The notes under the pieces are model-generated. The model was not told the DNA's origin. It saw nothing but the letters and a program-made list of their open reading frames with translations, and ran no database searches. From Phallusia mammillata (lineage: Eukaryota > Chordata > Ascidiacea > Phlebobranchia > Ascidiidae), in the NCBI GenBank assembly GCA_003260075.1, contig QLIY01000202.1:124001-188000 (forward strand): DNA of 64,000 bases, given 5' to 3'. Positions 13,501 to 25,977 of this stretch are shown here, in pieces (position 1 is the first letter of the stretch; the number at the start of each line of letters is the position of its first letter). The translations under genes were made by a program, and so were the position numbers.

Positions 13501-14792
13501 AGCAACCGACTTTAATCAGACTTTCACAGTTGGATATGATTATCACAAACCCATACCTGAGCTTCACATTTTATATCTGTCGAGTTTGTTCGATTTTCTA
13601 CGCACAAAAAAGCGTTGAGAGAATCGTCCGAGGTGTGACTCGATGGTTGGTATGGCGATGAGAAAAATTGCGGAAATGCAAACAATAAAGATCCTGAAAA
13701 AAATGTGGAAAAAATTAGGCCACAATAAAAACAGAGTATCCTGCTTTTATCAAACGCCACTTTTTGCTTTATTTTGTAAATACATTTTGGTAAGATTAAA
13801 AGCTATACCAGAAAAATGTTTGCGTGGCAGACATAAATGCATGCGACAAACTGTTGGGCAAACAAATGATCTCATTGGTTCCACTGGTAGTTAAACATTA
13901 AAAACCAAGTTAAGCATACCATTGATGCATTGAGCAAACATTAGGGACATGTTTTATGTTTAACACCTTCCAGAGACTGATTTCAAAGTGTGCTGATCAT
14001 TACTTTCCAAAAATGACATTTGGGGAAATATAACTTAAAACTCGATCAGTTCACATTTCATATTTGTATTAAATTATACTTCCGTAATATCAAGCAACAA
14101 CATTTCAGGTGTTTTAAGGCCACATAATTTTTTTAGCATTAAACAAACCAGCACTTACCAATGGCAACAGCAATTGATCCAATTCCAACCCATCTTGCTC
14201 TGTGGCCTTTCCCACCAAAATATGAGATAAATACAACAACCACCAAACTTCCAATGTCAAAACTCGACACCACAAGACCAGACTCGGCACTTCGGAGTCC
14301 ATACCTAAAAATATTGTTCAAAAGATGGATTGTAACTTATTAGGATAAACTGAATTAAAATTTAATGTTTGTTCACACTTTTTACTGTTTGGGAACCAAA
14401 AAACTCCTAGAGGCATTAGTGTGAATTACCTTTCCTCTATAGTTGTGATAACACTGCTTGTGATCCCAGATACCAACATGCTTTGCACGAGAACGAAAAA
14501 ACTTATGGTCGCTAAAAACCATTTTGGTGTCGCAAAGCGCTGTAGAAAGTCAGGTGTGCAAAATGGAAGACCACATAAAACATTTTTCTTCTTACAAGGC
14601 ACTAAACATTCAGAAATAAACATAGTATTTTGTAAACTTTCCAATGGAAGTATAATCTTTTGTTTCATTCAAACCATTTGACCATTTAATAAGTCAATTT
14701 TTTAAACTTTTTGCAAATAAGTTCTTACCATCGGTTGAGGTGCTTGGCAGTTGGAGTGTCATATTTCTGTTGGATTGCACATTTGTTGCCAT
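4528..14792 (-). CDS. SLCO4-like: Organic anion transporter polypeptide, SLCO4-like, complete
   Basis: Sixteen exons, in transcript order: 14792-14729, 14601-14430, 14304-14159, 13693-13557, 13219-13084, 11591-11465, 11127-11032, 10969-10851, 10456-10292, 10059-9849, 8520-8376, 8139-8005, 7693-7585, 5657-5554, 5045-4838, 4760-4528. They sum to 2307 nt (768 aa plus TGA) and every phase matches. Start ATG 14792 has a good context (AAATATGG). Twelve-TM MFS-type organic anion transporter of the plasma membrane. Visible: [14 protein letters not shown] before TM1; [20 protein letters not shown] (TM2); the OATP signature region [24 protein letters not shown]; an extracellular Kazal-like Cys-rich loop ([16 protein letters not shown], then YYNCSCL) over exons 11-12; [12 protein letters not shown] near TM11; and a basic then Ser/Thr-rich cytoplasmic tail. 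The N-terminal motif and TM1-2 resemble vertebrate SLCO4A1/4C1 most; the subfamily is inferred. Assembly duplications lie only in introns and upstream. Confidence 0.93.
6684..6811. mobile_element. Truncated copy of the CAGTGGTGGGATTC MITE
   Basis: Starts CAGTTGTGGGATTCAAAT and contains repeated AGCCGGTTCT...ACAAAAAGTC units shared with the intact element at 33169-33347 (reverse orientation). The far inverted end is missing. It lies in intron 13 of the SLCO gene. Confidence 0.75.
8799..9121. repeat. Direct duplicate around a G run (8955-8965)
   Basis: 8799-8954 and 8966-9121 match with a few substitutions. SLCO intron 10. Confidence 0.93.
9444..9790. repeat. Direct duplicate with a large indel, G run 9583-9593
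   Basis: 9444-9582 and 9595-9790 share both ends, but the second copy has about 55-60 extra bases near 9672-9735. This fits a heterozygous indel between two haplotypes. Confidence 0.88.
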
Positions 14793-15062
14793 ATTTACCT
14801 TGTTCAAGTCCGAGGTATAAAAAACGTATTGATTTTTCACAACAAAACTTTGCTACATAACTACACAAGCAAGGCAAATTTCTTTTCTTTGAGGCAGTTT
14901 TGTCCAATCTAAGAAACAAAAAAATTGTTGCAGAACGTATTGTAAAAAAAACATGTTACAAACTGTACAACGCAAATCTTCTCAAACACCTACAATACAA
15001 ACCTACAGCGTATTTTACACAAGCATAACGTCTGTACGCTGCATACTTCTACATAACCTCAC

Positions 15063-15193
15063 CTCATAAACTTGTCATAAACTGAACTTCAGTTCGACCA
15101 CACGCGCAAAGTGATTAACTAGGGGGGGGGGTGTCTCATAAACTCGTCATAAACTGAACTTCAGTTCGACCACACGCGCAAAGTGATTAACTA
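15063..15193. repeat. Direct duplicate around a G run (15122-15131)
   Basis: 15063-15121 and 15135-15193 (CTCATAAACTYGTCATAAAC...) are almost identical. Upstream of SLCO. Confidence 0.92.
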
Positions 15194-16494
15194 TTTTACG
15201 AATCACAGAGTTAAGTAACTGACGAGAGCACGGTCCACGAAAATACTACAACGCCTCTTAAACTTAGGACTTTTTGATCAGTGCTAATTTTCGCTCTTTC
15301 TTATTTCCAACCGAGCCCATTTGTTAACTATCAAAATCACATAAGGTGTTATAATTACGCACATCGCTTCACCGCGAGAACTGGCCCTTTGTTCTACTAC
15401 AAGCCTCTCTCTCTCCTTGCAACGCGTTGTGCCTCGTGGACCCCCCGGCCGCCAAACAGCTGATGTTTCGCTATTCCATTGTGACGTCACACTCCTTTTA
15501 CCTTTTCTGTTGTTGTTTTGGTGGTCACGCCTGAATACATCGCGATTTGCGTCAAACAAAGCGCTTTTTTGTTCTCTCGACTTTTTCAGTTTTCTGATAA
15601 GTTATGCGGGATTTTCCTTTGTAACTGAAAATAGTTGTGGGTTGTGGCCATCGTTTCACATTTCCTAAAACATTGCAATGTCAGACATATAAATAAACTT
15701 AATGGTGAAAATAACGGCCCAAATGGACGTAAAAAGCGACATGCTTTATTGTTCAAAGTTCAAACGTTTTCGACAAAAAAGCATTTGCCAACTCATGAAC
15801 AGATCGGTAGCCTACATATTGTTTTAAATAAACTTGCTTTTAGTGAACTAGTTAATACTCTTTTTGTTTTATATAAAACAATATTCGTCTTTTAAGAATA
15901 ATCTTCTTTTTGTGAAAATTGGTACTAGGTGTTATTAAGTTTTAGTAACGTTCCATACGCAACTGAGTATTGTCGCAGATTTAAGGCACACAATGGTCTG
16001 AAGCTTCCCCTTCGCTTTGTCCGTTGTTAATCTTTCCATGGAGCAAAGTCGTAATTTCCGGTTTAAGTGAATCGAGGCCAGGCGCACATATGCTACGTGT
16101 GACCTTTCTCTACATTCAAACTTCGTCCGAATTTATTCTGTGTATAATGGCTGGTAATTAAGTGTGTTTGTTTTAATATCCTTCTCCCCGCGTGAAACTC
16201 TTGCCTCGTGAAAAAGCTGTAGTAGGCTACACATTAAAAGTACGATCAATCTTGTAAATTTTGCGTTTTGTTTGCGAACAGAGTGTTCAAAAAATAAAAA
16301 ATAAAAACCCCAAGATTTTTGCGACGCAAAATAATCTTATGACCGGAATAAAATAGATTTTTGACGTTAGGTTTTTTCTCTTTGTCCAAAAAAACTTATA
16401 GCCATATGATTTTCATTGCACGTTAACCAAGCCTAGATAAGGTGTACATCGTTAGAGCGCAATTAAACGCGAAAAAAATAGGGGCACAGTTGAC

Positions 16495-16702
16495 GGATAG
16501 ACGTTGGAGTTGCTTCAGTTACTACCTTTTACCAAACTTTCTATTGGTTTACACTTTAATCGAGTCAATTAATATTCGGTTCAACTCATGACGGGGGGGG
16601 GGTGGATAGACGTTTGAATTGCTTCAGTTACTACCTTTTACCAAACTTTCTACTGGTTTACACTTTAATCGAGTCAATTAATATTCGGTTCAACTCATGA
16701 CA
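16495..16702. repeat. Direct duplicate around a G run (16593-16602)
   Basis: 16495-16592 and 16604-16702 match with a few substitutions. Intergenic. Confidence 0.93.
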
Positions 16703-17546
16703 TTTTCACCTGATATACAGCAACTGCAAACTCAACCTATCTTTCTTAACTTAACTGATAGAAATAGAGAGCCATTTTAACTTTCAACCTTCCACTGCCG
16801 GAATCTTGTTAACGTCGACCGGGAACCACTTTCGCGGTGTCCATTGTTACCAACAATGAAAGGAACGCGATTGTGCCGACACACAGGTCTCATGGGATTT
16901 ATAATTGGTCAGTTGGAAACCGACAAAGGTAACAGGATTGCCGCCAATCTTATTTCTATCGGACATGTTTGGAATCCACTTTTGTTTGGGTTGACCGTTG
17001 GTTGCGAACAATTCCCCCCCCCAGTGTTATTTACACAACGCTTCATGTCGATATGTATAGATACCAAGCTGCTTTCTATACGATGTAGATCCTTAAAAAA
17101 TAATCCTTTCATGGCTTGCAGCGCTTGCTTCGAATTTACCCGAATTTCTACAAATGAGAGCGTTTTTTTAGGGGTCAGCTTTTATTTCCATCAACTGGCA
17201 AAACATCGTTAATCAACATTTTAAACTTACCAGTTACCGCCCTTATTACGTGTCTTTAAATATGATTAAATTCTGATTGTATGATGTTTAATAATTGCCA
17301 CGCGGTGCCACTGCAGAGCAATGATAAACTTTTTCAAGTCGATCCTCTCTTTCGATTTAAATCAAGACAGAAATTTTATGCAGTAAGTTTATTATTAACA
17401 AACAAAATCAACACCAACATTATTACAAGCACACAATGCCAAATAACACTGTTAAAAATAATTTGAAAAGCTCTTCACATCCCTTACCACAAACTTTACA
17501 GACACAAACACGAATCGTCCCATGTATGTGAGATCCTTGTAATTTT

Positions 17547-20500
17547 TTACATAAATCGGTTCAACAAACCCTTCACGGGACTGGTAGGAAAATGGGGCTT
17601 CCCCTGCTGCTTTTCGGGGGCCGAAGCAGACCTCAACCGAGCCGTGGCGTCATCATGGTTTGGGTCAAGGTTATTACTGGGTAAATTGGGGCTCCTTGGG
17701 CGCATAGGGATGGGTTTCACAGCTGTGGGAAGTGGGTGAACCAACTGGATTTTCGGGATATTCTGTTGAGTGTTGCTGGATAATTTTGGTGGCGATTTTT
17801 GTCCGTTTTGATCGTGTTTAGGGGGCGGTGGAGGCATGCGATGGTGAGGTGATTGGGATAAGCTGGGGGAGTTTTGTGGGGCAGGGTGTTGTTGGTTTCC
17901 CTTTATGTGAAGATCTGTGGCAAAGAAATTCATTAATTAAAAAAATGCGGAAAGTCCTAGCAATATAATGTGACAGCGTGCAACGAGTTTATAAGAAACT
18001 GCAAACAACTTGTTAGACAGCACACTATTAATTTTCTTTTCATATTGTGTTTGATAATTTACCAAAACATGTTCATTTATTTATTTAAAAAAAAATAAAA
18101 GTCACAGCGTGCAACTAGTTTAACAACACTACAAATAACTTGTTACACAACCAAGTATTATTTTAATTTTATGTCTTTTTTTGATAATTTACCGAGACAT
18201 TCTTTGTCGTCAGCAGACAGAGTCGATTTATCCACCCTGGAAGCCAACTCGTCCACCACGATGTTGAGACATTCTACCGAGCTCCGGACCAATTGCTGCA
18301 CGACAACATGTTGCAAGTAAAACTTCGAGTTATTTTAAACATTATCCAAAAAATTAAACTTTGTCTCATATATTTAAGCTCTCCATTCGATTCGACCTCA
18401 AAATACACAAACATTTGTATTATTTACAGAATTCGATCCCGCGTACATGAACTGCGCTTACCTCGTGCAAAACCACGTCTTTAAGAAAAGATTCCGTGAA
18501 TGATTTCACATCAATGTTCGCAAACAATCCAGTGAAATGCTCTTGTCTTACGTCAGAATCGTGTTTTACCCAAACAATGGTTGCTACGTAAGCGCCCTCG
18601 TCATTCTTGGCCTGTGAATCAAATAAAGCAAGTTTTGTTCAAAAGATTCAGTTTTAAACAACACCCCAAATATGGTAATACCAACGTTTTGTGAATAAAC
18701 CTCGGTTAGTCCGGATCCTCGCCTAATTCGGACAAAACTTAAGGTGAATGATTTTTAATGTGGTAAGGTTTGAACTAATCGACATCAGTTAATCCGGACA
18801 AGTTTTTTGGTCCAAATGCGTCCGGATTAACTGAGGTTTGCAATTTTATTCAGTGCGTCGCTTGGTTTTGTGTATATAAGTTCCGTTTTGGACCCAGTCC
18901 GAAATGCTTGCAGTTTTCCTTTATTATATCTTTACCCACCGTTGTACGACGCTTGGAAACGATTTTCTCAAACTCTGTTAGGTCCAATGAGAGGAAGTGC
19001 TGATGTCCGCACACTGTTTTAAGGTTGTTTGCGATGAGCGCAGTGCTAGATCGGATGAGCTCAGCCACATTGTACTTAATTCCGCATCGGTAAACGTCAA
19101 AGCAGTTTTCAACTGACAGCGATTCGACCAAATAGCTGATACAGTGTTTCACGATTTCTGTAAAAAGGGTGAATATTATGTTTGTTGTTACGATTTAAAT
19201 TTTTTGTCCCGCCAAAGTTTTTTTGCACTTGTTTTTGCCCAATAACTATAAACTGCACCAAAAGAAATTACAAAATAAATTATTAAATTGATTGAATACA
19301 ATATAAAATACGTTTTTTGTGTGAAATCGACGGCTTAAAATATATTGTTCCTCCCAAATCAAAAGTTTTTGTCAAAATTATCAGCTTGTAGATCATAGGT
19401 TCGAATCCCACGGCGGCAAGTTGACTTACTCGATATTTTCAACAATTCCGCGGCGTCCATAAGATCAACCGCACTTTCAGTGTCAAGAAAAAGTTTCCCG
19501 GTGTAAATAAAATCGACTATCAGCCGCATGGAGGCGCACTTCACCCCTTCCACCATCACCACGTCACTGTTGTCCTGGAAACATATATGTGTGCGTTAGA
19601 TCGAAGGCGCGTTTATTTCTTTTCTTTCGTTATATTCGCGCGACGGCTCAATTCACGACGTATTAATTAGCTCAATGTTTAGGATTTGTGCGATAAGCGA
19701 GCAGGTTGCTATCTTATATTTTGGCTCTAAAACGATTTTGGTTCGTACAGTTTACACTTTATAGCATAAATTTAATGTCTGTTATTTTTGCAAAAAGTGG
19801 ATACCTATACTGTTCTGAAAATTAGATTAAGCAATTCGTAAAAAAACTTAAAAAAACGACCCGACATTGGCAACAACACATTTACACTTTGTACCTTTTG
19901 TTTTGTGAAAAGTTCGTCGAAATAATGTGAAAAACTTGCGAACAAACATTTGTGAACCGAAAACAATTCTCCTCCAGCATCAAGTTTCACTTCACAGTAT
20001 TTCGTGTTTCTGGAAATAATTTCACAACCAACTTTTAACTTTCAAGTTTCAGTTATTTTGTACATCTACCGGCAGTAGTATATTTTATTTTTACACATTC
20101 CAGAGTTGTGGGGCGAAACGGTTTCGCGCTTATACTTGTTTAACGAACGGGCCTGACTTCAGATTCTGTGTCCATTATTAAAAACAAATTACCTAGCTTC
20201 TGGACTTTTATGTGCATAAGACCTAAAACGTCTTGTTTGAGAAATTGTCCATTATGTATTTTGTTTATTATATTCTGCAGTACCTTCTGTCGGTTTTTAT
20301 GTGGGGGGGGGGTAGCTTCTGGACTTAACGTTATGTGCATAAGACCTAATACGTCTTGTTTGAGAAATTGTCCATTGTGTATTTTGTTTATTATATTCTG
20401 CAGTACCTTCTGTCGGTTTTTATGTATAGGTTATTGTCAACTAAAATTTCGGTCCCAAACGGGTATTTAAAAAATGATTCGGGTTCGGGCTCCAACCCGC

Positions 20501-20860
20501 TTACAACACTGACACAGAAACTTAGAATTTATGTGTTTAACTCTTTTTATTTTATTTTTTTGCTAAACAACTTTGTAATCTACAAAGCCTTACTTTTGCA
20601 TTCTCATCAGGAGATCCGACGAATGAGTGAAGTCCCGAATCTCCCTCAAACGAGGGAATCCCCCTTCTGTGGATCAAGAACAAAAATTGAAATGTGAAAT
20701 TTTCTCAAACAAAACTTACAAAGGTTAGTTAAGTTACATATTATTGCAAAATTTATCTTTCTTTGGGAACGAATGCTTGAAAGAAATTAGAGATAACAAA
20801 ATATGAGTTTAATAGTTTCTGTAAGTTCTTATGCTTGCCTTTGTTTTTTGTTTGTTCCAT
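17547..20860 (-). CDS. BTB-BACK protein with proline-rich C-tail, kelch repeats absent
   Basis: Exons in transcript order: 20860-20839 (tentative), 20666-20594, 20009-19895, 19574-19430, 19157-18940, 18611-18462, 18295-18193, 17914-17547. The sum is 1194 nt (397 aa plus TAA), with consistent phases. BTB domain: CEVKLDAGGELFSVHKCLF, then IVDFIYTGKLFLDTESAVDL. BACK domain: NCFDVYRCGIKYNVAEL through VWVKHD and SFLKDVVLHE. The exon lengths and phases (115/145/218/150/103) mirror 112/148/212/150/103 of the KLHL gene at 25978-32280, so the two are paralogues. After the LVRSSVECLNIVVDELAS exon this gene goes straight into a 122-residue exon rich in Pro, Gln, Ser and Asn (including PPPPPKHDQNGQ) and stops, so there is no propeller. 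It may act as a Cullin-3/BTB partner without kelch substrate binding (inference). The first exon, ATGGAACAA..., needs a GC donor (AAAG|GCAAGC) and is the weakest part; from 20666 down I am confident. Confidence 0.85.
20194..20425. repeat. Direct duplicate around a G run (20303-20312)
   Basis: 20194-20302 and 20313-20425 (TAGCTTCTGGACTT...) match, the second with a 4-5 base insertion. Intron of the BTB-BACK gene. Confidence 0.93.
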
Positions 20861-21168
20861 TGCGTTCGCTTTGTATTTTTTTGTCAGAATTTTTACTTTT
20901 TTTCACCAACCCTTTTACAATTGTAACTTGAATAAATTTCACCGCAAAGATCTGAAAGTCAAAATTAAAATTTAAATCCAGTTTAATTTTTCAGGGATAT
21001 AACACAAATAATAGGTTATAATATAAGACTATACCGCACATACTAAACTTAAACTTTTAGTAAACTTAAATAAGTCTGTGTTTTTCGTTTTGCAATTATC
21101 CACAACTGCAACCGTCTGGAATAAGCGTCCATTTGTCCAGGACGATTTCAGTTGTTATATGAGACAAC

Positions 21169-21338
21169 CAGTAGTGGGATTCAAATTTTTGTCATCCATT
21201 TCGATCACAAAAGTCATATTTTTCAGCCAGTTCTATCACAAAAGTCATATTTTTCGCTGGTTCTGTTACAAAAAGTCCATTGGCAGTAATGCTAACCGGT
21301 TCGCTGAACTCATAAAATTTCGAGACGGTTCTACAACC
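21169..21338. mobile_element. Truncated copy of the CAGTGGTGGGATTC MITE
   Basis: Starts CAGTAGTGGGATTCAAAT and shares the CGGTTCTACAACC end region and internal GGTTCTGTTACAAAAAGTCC with the element at 33169-33347. The last inverted repeat is absent. Confidence 0.75.
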
Positions 21339-22262
21339 CTATTCCACTTTGGTTTCTCTACTTTAAAACTGATTAAGACATTTTTCATCTCTTATGTTCT
21401 TCTTGTGGCCAGAACACACTGTAGCGTCTGAAAGTTTCACACTGGCCGCCACCTCTTGTCCACTAAACTTTATATCCTCCGCCGTAACGAAAAATGCAGT
21501 AACAACCCCAACACCAGCAAACTGTTATAGGAAGTTGGGTCAATACACGATGCTAGTATGGTTTTACGTTGTCACATCAATCAATGTCAACCATCTACTC
21601 CACCACCACTTCCGCTTATTTACTCCTGCTTCATCTTAAAACTACGCGAACCCGAAATATATTCCAGGTGAACTTTTACCCACTCCCATTCTATTGTTTT
21701 TCTTGGTTGCGAAAGTTCGAAAGCAAGTTACCGCCATGTTATTTCCTTATTAGGTATCTCTATTCATTCCACCTTTTAGCTTTTTTCTGTCCTTTGCGTT
21801 TTGAAAACATTCTAACCCCTTACTCCGTGCACTTTATCACAATAAACAATGTAAACAATACCGTTGTTTCCAATGAAGAGGTCAAAAATATTGACGAAAA
21901 TGTATAAAACATAGTCTATAGTTTTAAATGGTTTCTTATTGGTTTAAGGCAATTTTTCTCAGTGTACCAAACCAATTAATCAAACTTTATTTAGCTGCTT
22001 GCATTCAAATCAACATCGAAAAAGCTTTACATTCAAATTAGTATTTGACCAATACTGCTGACGTCATGATCTCCGTCATATTACTTACGTCACCGAAGCA
22101 TTATGCAAATGCTTTTCCAATCCGACAGATGATAGATGGGTGCAATACATAGAATTGTTCCCCACACTTTATATCCTTGTTAATTCACCTAATTAGAATT
22201 ATAAGGTTCGGGTCGGGTTTTCTAGATTCAATAAAACAGACCTGAACGTGGGCCTGAGTTCA

Positions 22263-22282
22263 GGGGGGGGGGGGGGGGGGGG
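22263..22282. repeat. 20-base G run, probable hidden gap
   Basis: Pure G with unrelated flanks and no duplicate seen. Intergenic. Confidence 0.75.
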
Positions 22283-22734
22283 ACTCTGCTGCATCAGTTG
22301 TGCCGCAATTTCACCAACTTTCGGATCTGGTTACGACTTTGTTTGTTTTTTTAAACCACGTTTGGGCTCCAATTACAGGCCTGCTTACAACTCGACACCC
22401 AATGCTAGTTTGCAACAACCAATGGTTAGTAGGTAATAAGAATTTTCAAAGCGTTTTTTGTAACTCGATCGAAACAAATGACGCGTTCGTCGCGGGGTAT
22501 TTTACTCTAGTCGCGTTTCAAAGCGTCTTGTGATTATTTTTCACAGAAAAAATCTTTTTCAAACACGATCACATGACCAGTTCAAAAAGTACATGAAGGG
22601 TTTTTTAAACGTGTGTGTACGAGAATGCGTATTTATTACTTGGGTCGTTCATAGTGACCATGGACACACTCATCTCCAGCCTGCTGTAAGTGTGAAGTTA
22701 ATTTAAAGTGGTAAAGCTTGTGTTTCAAATCTTT

Positions 22735-22765
22735 CTACTGTCGTGGGTTCAAATCCCACCGCAAG
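22735..22765 (+). repeat. tRNA-like T-arm/B-box fragment, probably SINE-derived
   Basis: GTGGGTTCAAATCCCAC forms a perfect 5-bp T-stem with a canonical loop, followed by CGCAAGC, but no D-arm, anticodon arm or paired acceptor lies at the right distance. Similar isolated motifs occur near 4270 (reverse), 19400 and 28775 (reverse). Confidence 0.3.
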
Positions 22766-23252
22766 CTAATTGAAAAAGTTGAGGTTTTTTCATTTGCTGA
22801 CAAATCAAAAATACGCTTCGTCACAATAACATTGAAACAACAAAACAACCAAGTCTAAAAATAGGTGAATAGAGAGATGTAAATATATTATTTGTATGCC
22901 CAAAAAACACAAAATGAGTTTTCTTTTAATTTCGCAAAAATTCGCTTCAAAGCAAATGTTACCGACATCGCAACAGTGTCACTAATTTTCATCTCAGTAA
23001 TGACATCATAAGTGCGAGCGATGATTCATAGAATGTTTTCATTATGACGTCACTGTTGTCGCTTTGTCTAAGCACGGCGTAGTACTTTCCTTGTAAAGTT
23101 ATCGCGTTCCACTTGTAAGAATGTCAGCGGTTAGTTTGTGATGTCCTAATGTTGTCAGCTTTTAGTGCAATAACTTCGTACTCTGCTAACACAAGACGTT
23201 AAAACATCCTAGAAACCAAGCTAACCACGTTGTATATCTAAGAATGTAACAT

Positions 23253-23489
23253 ACTCTATTGCTATTAGAAGGAGATGGAGTATAGATAGAAGTTACTGCT
23301 GTTGTTGAGTTGAGTTTCGCTCGGTATAAGACAACATAGCGACACAATTGCACTAAAACAATGGGGGGGGGGGACTCTATATTGCTATTAAAAGTGGATG
23401 GAGTATAGATAGAAGTAACTGCTGTTGTTGGGTTGGGTTTCTTTCGCTCGGTATAAGACAACATAGCGACACAATTGCACTAAAACAAT
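23253..23489. repeat. Direct duplicate around a G run (23363-23373)
   Basis: 23253-23362 and 23374-23489 (ACTCTATTGCTATTA...) differ by a few substitutions and a short insertion. Intergenic. Confidence 0.93.
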
Positions 23490-25977
23490 CACTGAGCTGG
23501 AAATAGCTGCGCAACGTTAAAGCGGTTAAAGTTAACCGAATATCGTCATTGAGTTACAAGTTTAATATGCTCTGGGTTTTAATTTTCATGATATTGTTTG
23601 TGTGTAAGTCATAATGCAATAACTTGATAATTTAACGAGCCTTCAGTACAGTCTGAATATTTCTTTGCTTTGTATTGGAAAACAAAGAACTTTATTGTAC
23701 GTTACGTTATTAATAAGCATCCTTTGTGAACGTTTCATTCAGCAATTACCATGTAGGCGCATTACTCGCTCTAAACAACACCATGTGGCCGGAGAAAGTG
23801 TTTTACACATTTGCAAAATTGCCGGGAAACGAAACACAAAAGGTCGGTTTGATTCCGTTGTGTGATGTGGCAAGGTTATAATTACCAGTGCCATGAAATG
23901 TAGTCATGCGAGACGGTGGTTGGTTGGGTTGCGAGGGCCAGACTCGTTGGTGATTGATCTAGTACAGTGCAGCATCAGAGTAGTTTACTATAAAGAAGCG
24001 GGTTTGCAAGCACGCTTTGTTTATCCCACCGCGGAAAATTATTTTTAGTCGATACAAAATGATAAAGTTTATTAAGATGAATTAAATCTCGATTTAAAAC
24101 TCGTACATTACAAGTCCAGAACTATTCATCATAATAATGTTTCTTCTCTATTCGCTGTTGAAGGTTTGGTTAACGCGGCGTTGTAGTTAAGTATCGGTTA
24201 CAACTAGCCACTTAATCTCCACCGTCAGTTGCATTAGTAGAGACAGTGCAGTTTATACGTTAATGCTGCTGTTGGTGGGTGGCTCACTTGTGTTTCAAAT
24301 TGTAGAGATGTGTTCATGCAGTTTGGTGTGTTCACGTTTAAAGGCAAGGGTTTCAAATCGTTGTTTTTTTGCTGTTGGTCACGCACGATTTTTGCTTTTA
24401 CAAATTCATAAGAAAATGTTGATTTTAGCGAGCAAGGTAGCGAAGACAACTGACAAAAGCACAAATCTGAATAAAATCGAAACCAGGAGCTTAATTTGAA
24501 GCCTGAAGAGACAATGAGTTCGAAGCATGTTGTTGGTCACGCGTCTCAACACTGTCACAGTTATTGATGTGAATTAAGTGTAGCTACGTCACTGTGGTTA
24601 AAACGACAAACCGTACAGTTGAACGTTTGTGTCACAAGAAAGCACTGAAAAGGCCTCTAAAGCGTAATTAACGAAGTTTAACTTTGATACTTAAAAAAAG
24701 TGTTAGAAATAACAAGCATTTTCCCCCTCTTAACACAAAAAAAATGAAACCTGCCTTTCTCAGCTGCACGCGCGACGAGACTTTACGTTATGGCTGTACT
24801 TTATAGCGTGTGCCAGAAAGCTGATAAGTGGTAGATAGAGGGGGAGCACGTTCAAATTCAGAGTGTTGGTGTTTGGGATTTTGAATTCAGGTGTATTTTG
24901 TTAAATTCCATTGGTTCAGTTTAAGTGCGAAAATATAGTGTTCAGATGAAATACATGTTGGTCGCGAACGCTTCAGATAACGACACATATGTGTTGTTTT
25001 GTATAGTGGTTTTAATTATTTATGTTTCGCAAAGTAGACAATTTCAATTAAGGCCAGACAAGGTACATGCATTTGCCAACACGCCAACAACACAATGTAT
25101 TCAATGCGGCGTTTTTGGTGATAATAATCGTTTCAACGGCTTACCGCCTCAACGATTTTTTTGTAACACCATCGCCACAATTGCGACGATTTTGGCATTT
25201 TTGGCATTTTTGGCATTCGCCGACACGAAACCACAGATTCAAGCCATTCTAACCATACAAACAACATATGGTGAATAGCATAAACTGAAAGTATCAACCA
25301 GCAAGCACTCGACCTGTCGTGTTTGCTCAAAAGCCACTTCAAATCGGTGCAAGTATTTAAGTTGGCGCCGAAAACAAATTCATCAAGTTGTCAACGTTAT
25401 TCCAACTGTATATACCCAAGCAGAACATCAAAATGCCAGGGGTAAACAACAGACCTTAGAGCTCAATTTATTTTCCATTACACCGATCCCGTTTATCTAC
25501 TAATGTCAATATTGTGCGGTTCCGGGCATTCTGTAAGATTTCCAAAGCAAATACTTCGATCGAGAGGCTTAGATGCGACCGCTATGTTGTGTTTGATGAT
25601 CTGTGATGCTGTAGTTTTTTTTAAAGATGTAGTTTTAATATTGTAGTTTGTTTTGGAGATCTTATGTTGTGGTTAATGTCTTATGTGAATCACAAGCACC
25701 GTTTCCTGGCTTGTATGCTGCACATGTCAGCTTCGTAGTAAGGGATCACCAGTTCGACCATTGATCACTACATGTGAACATACTGGGCTCAACCCTGAAG
25801 CGTTCGCAGACCAGCGAGTATAGCAAAGTTACTTTCTATTAGTTGAATAAACAACTAAAATTATCCTTTGAATAATAAAAGATATATTTGCATACATTTT
25901 ATCTATTGCAGGTCTGTAAAGCATTTCTGTAATTTTTTGATCTGCAACCGTTGTTAAGTGGAACTTGACACAAGAAA

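Larger units (their letters stand above)
14793..17546. other. Upstream region of SLCO and spacer to the BTB-BACK gene
   Basis: Contains the SLCO 5' flank, two duplicate junctions (15063-15193, 16495-16702) and one TGACGTCA (15482-15489). No coding exon is recognised; the ORF at 16844-17212 resembles nothing. Confidence 0.65.
20861..25977. other. 5.1-kb divergent spacer between the BTB-BACK and KLHL genes
   Basis: Shared 5' flank of two divergently transcribed paralogues. It holds a truncated MITE (21169-21338), a 20-G run (22263-22282), a duplicate junction (23253-23489), two TGACGTCA sites (22059, 23045) and a short TTTTGGCAT microrepeat near 25193-25218. No coding exon is supported. Confidence 0.65.

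Noticed and set aside
16844-17212. 122-codon ORF in the SLCO/BTB spacer
   Set aside because: No family resemblance, no splice or codon evidence, and it contains a short C run.
24925-25278. 117-codon ORF with repeated ATILAFLAFLAF
   Set aside because: The repeat is a TTTTGGCAT microsatellite; no gene structure supports it.
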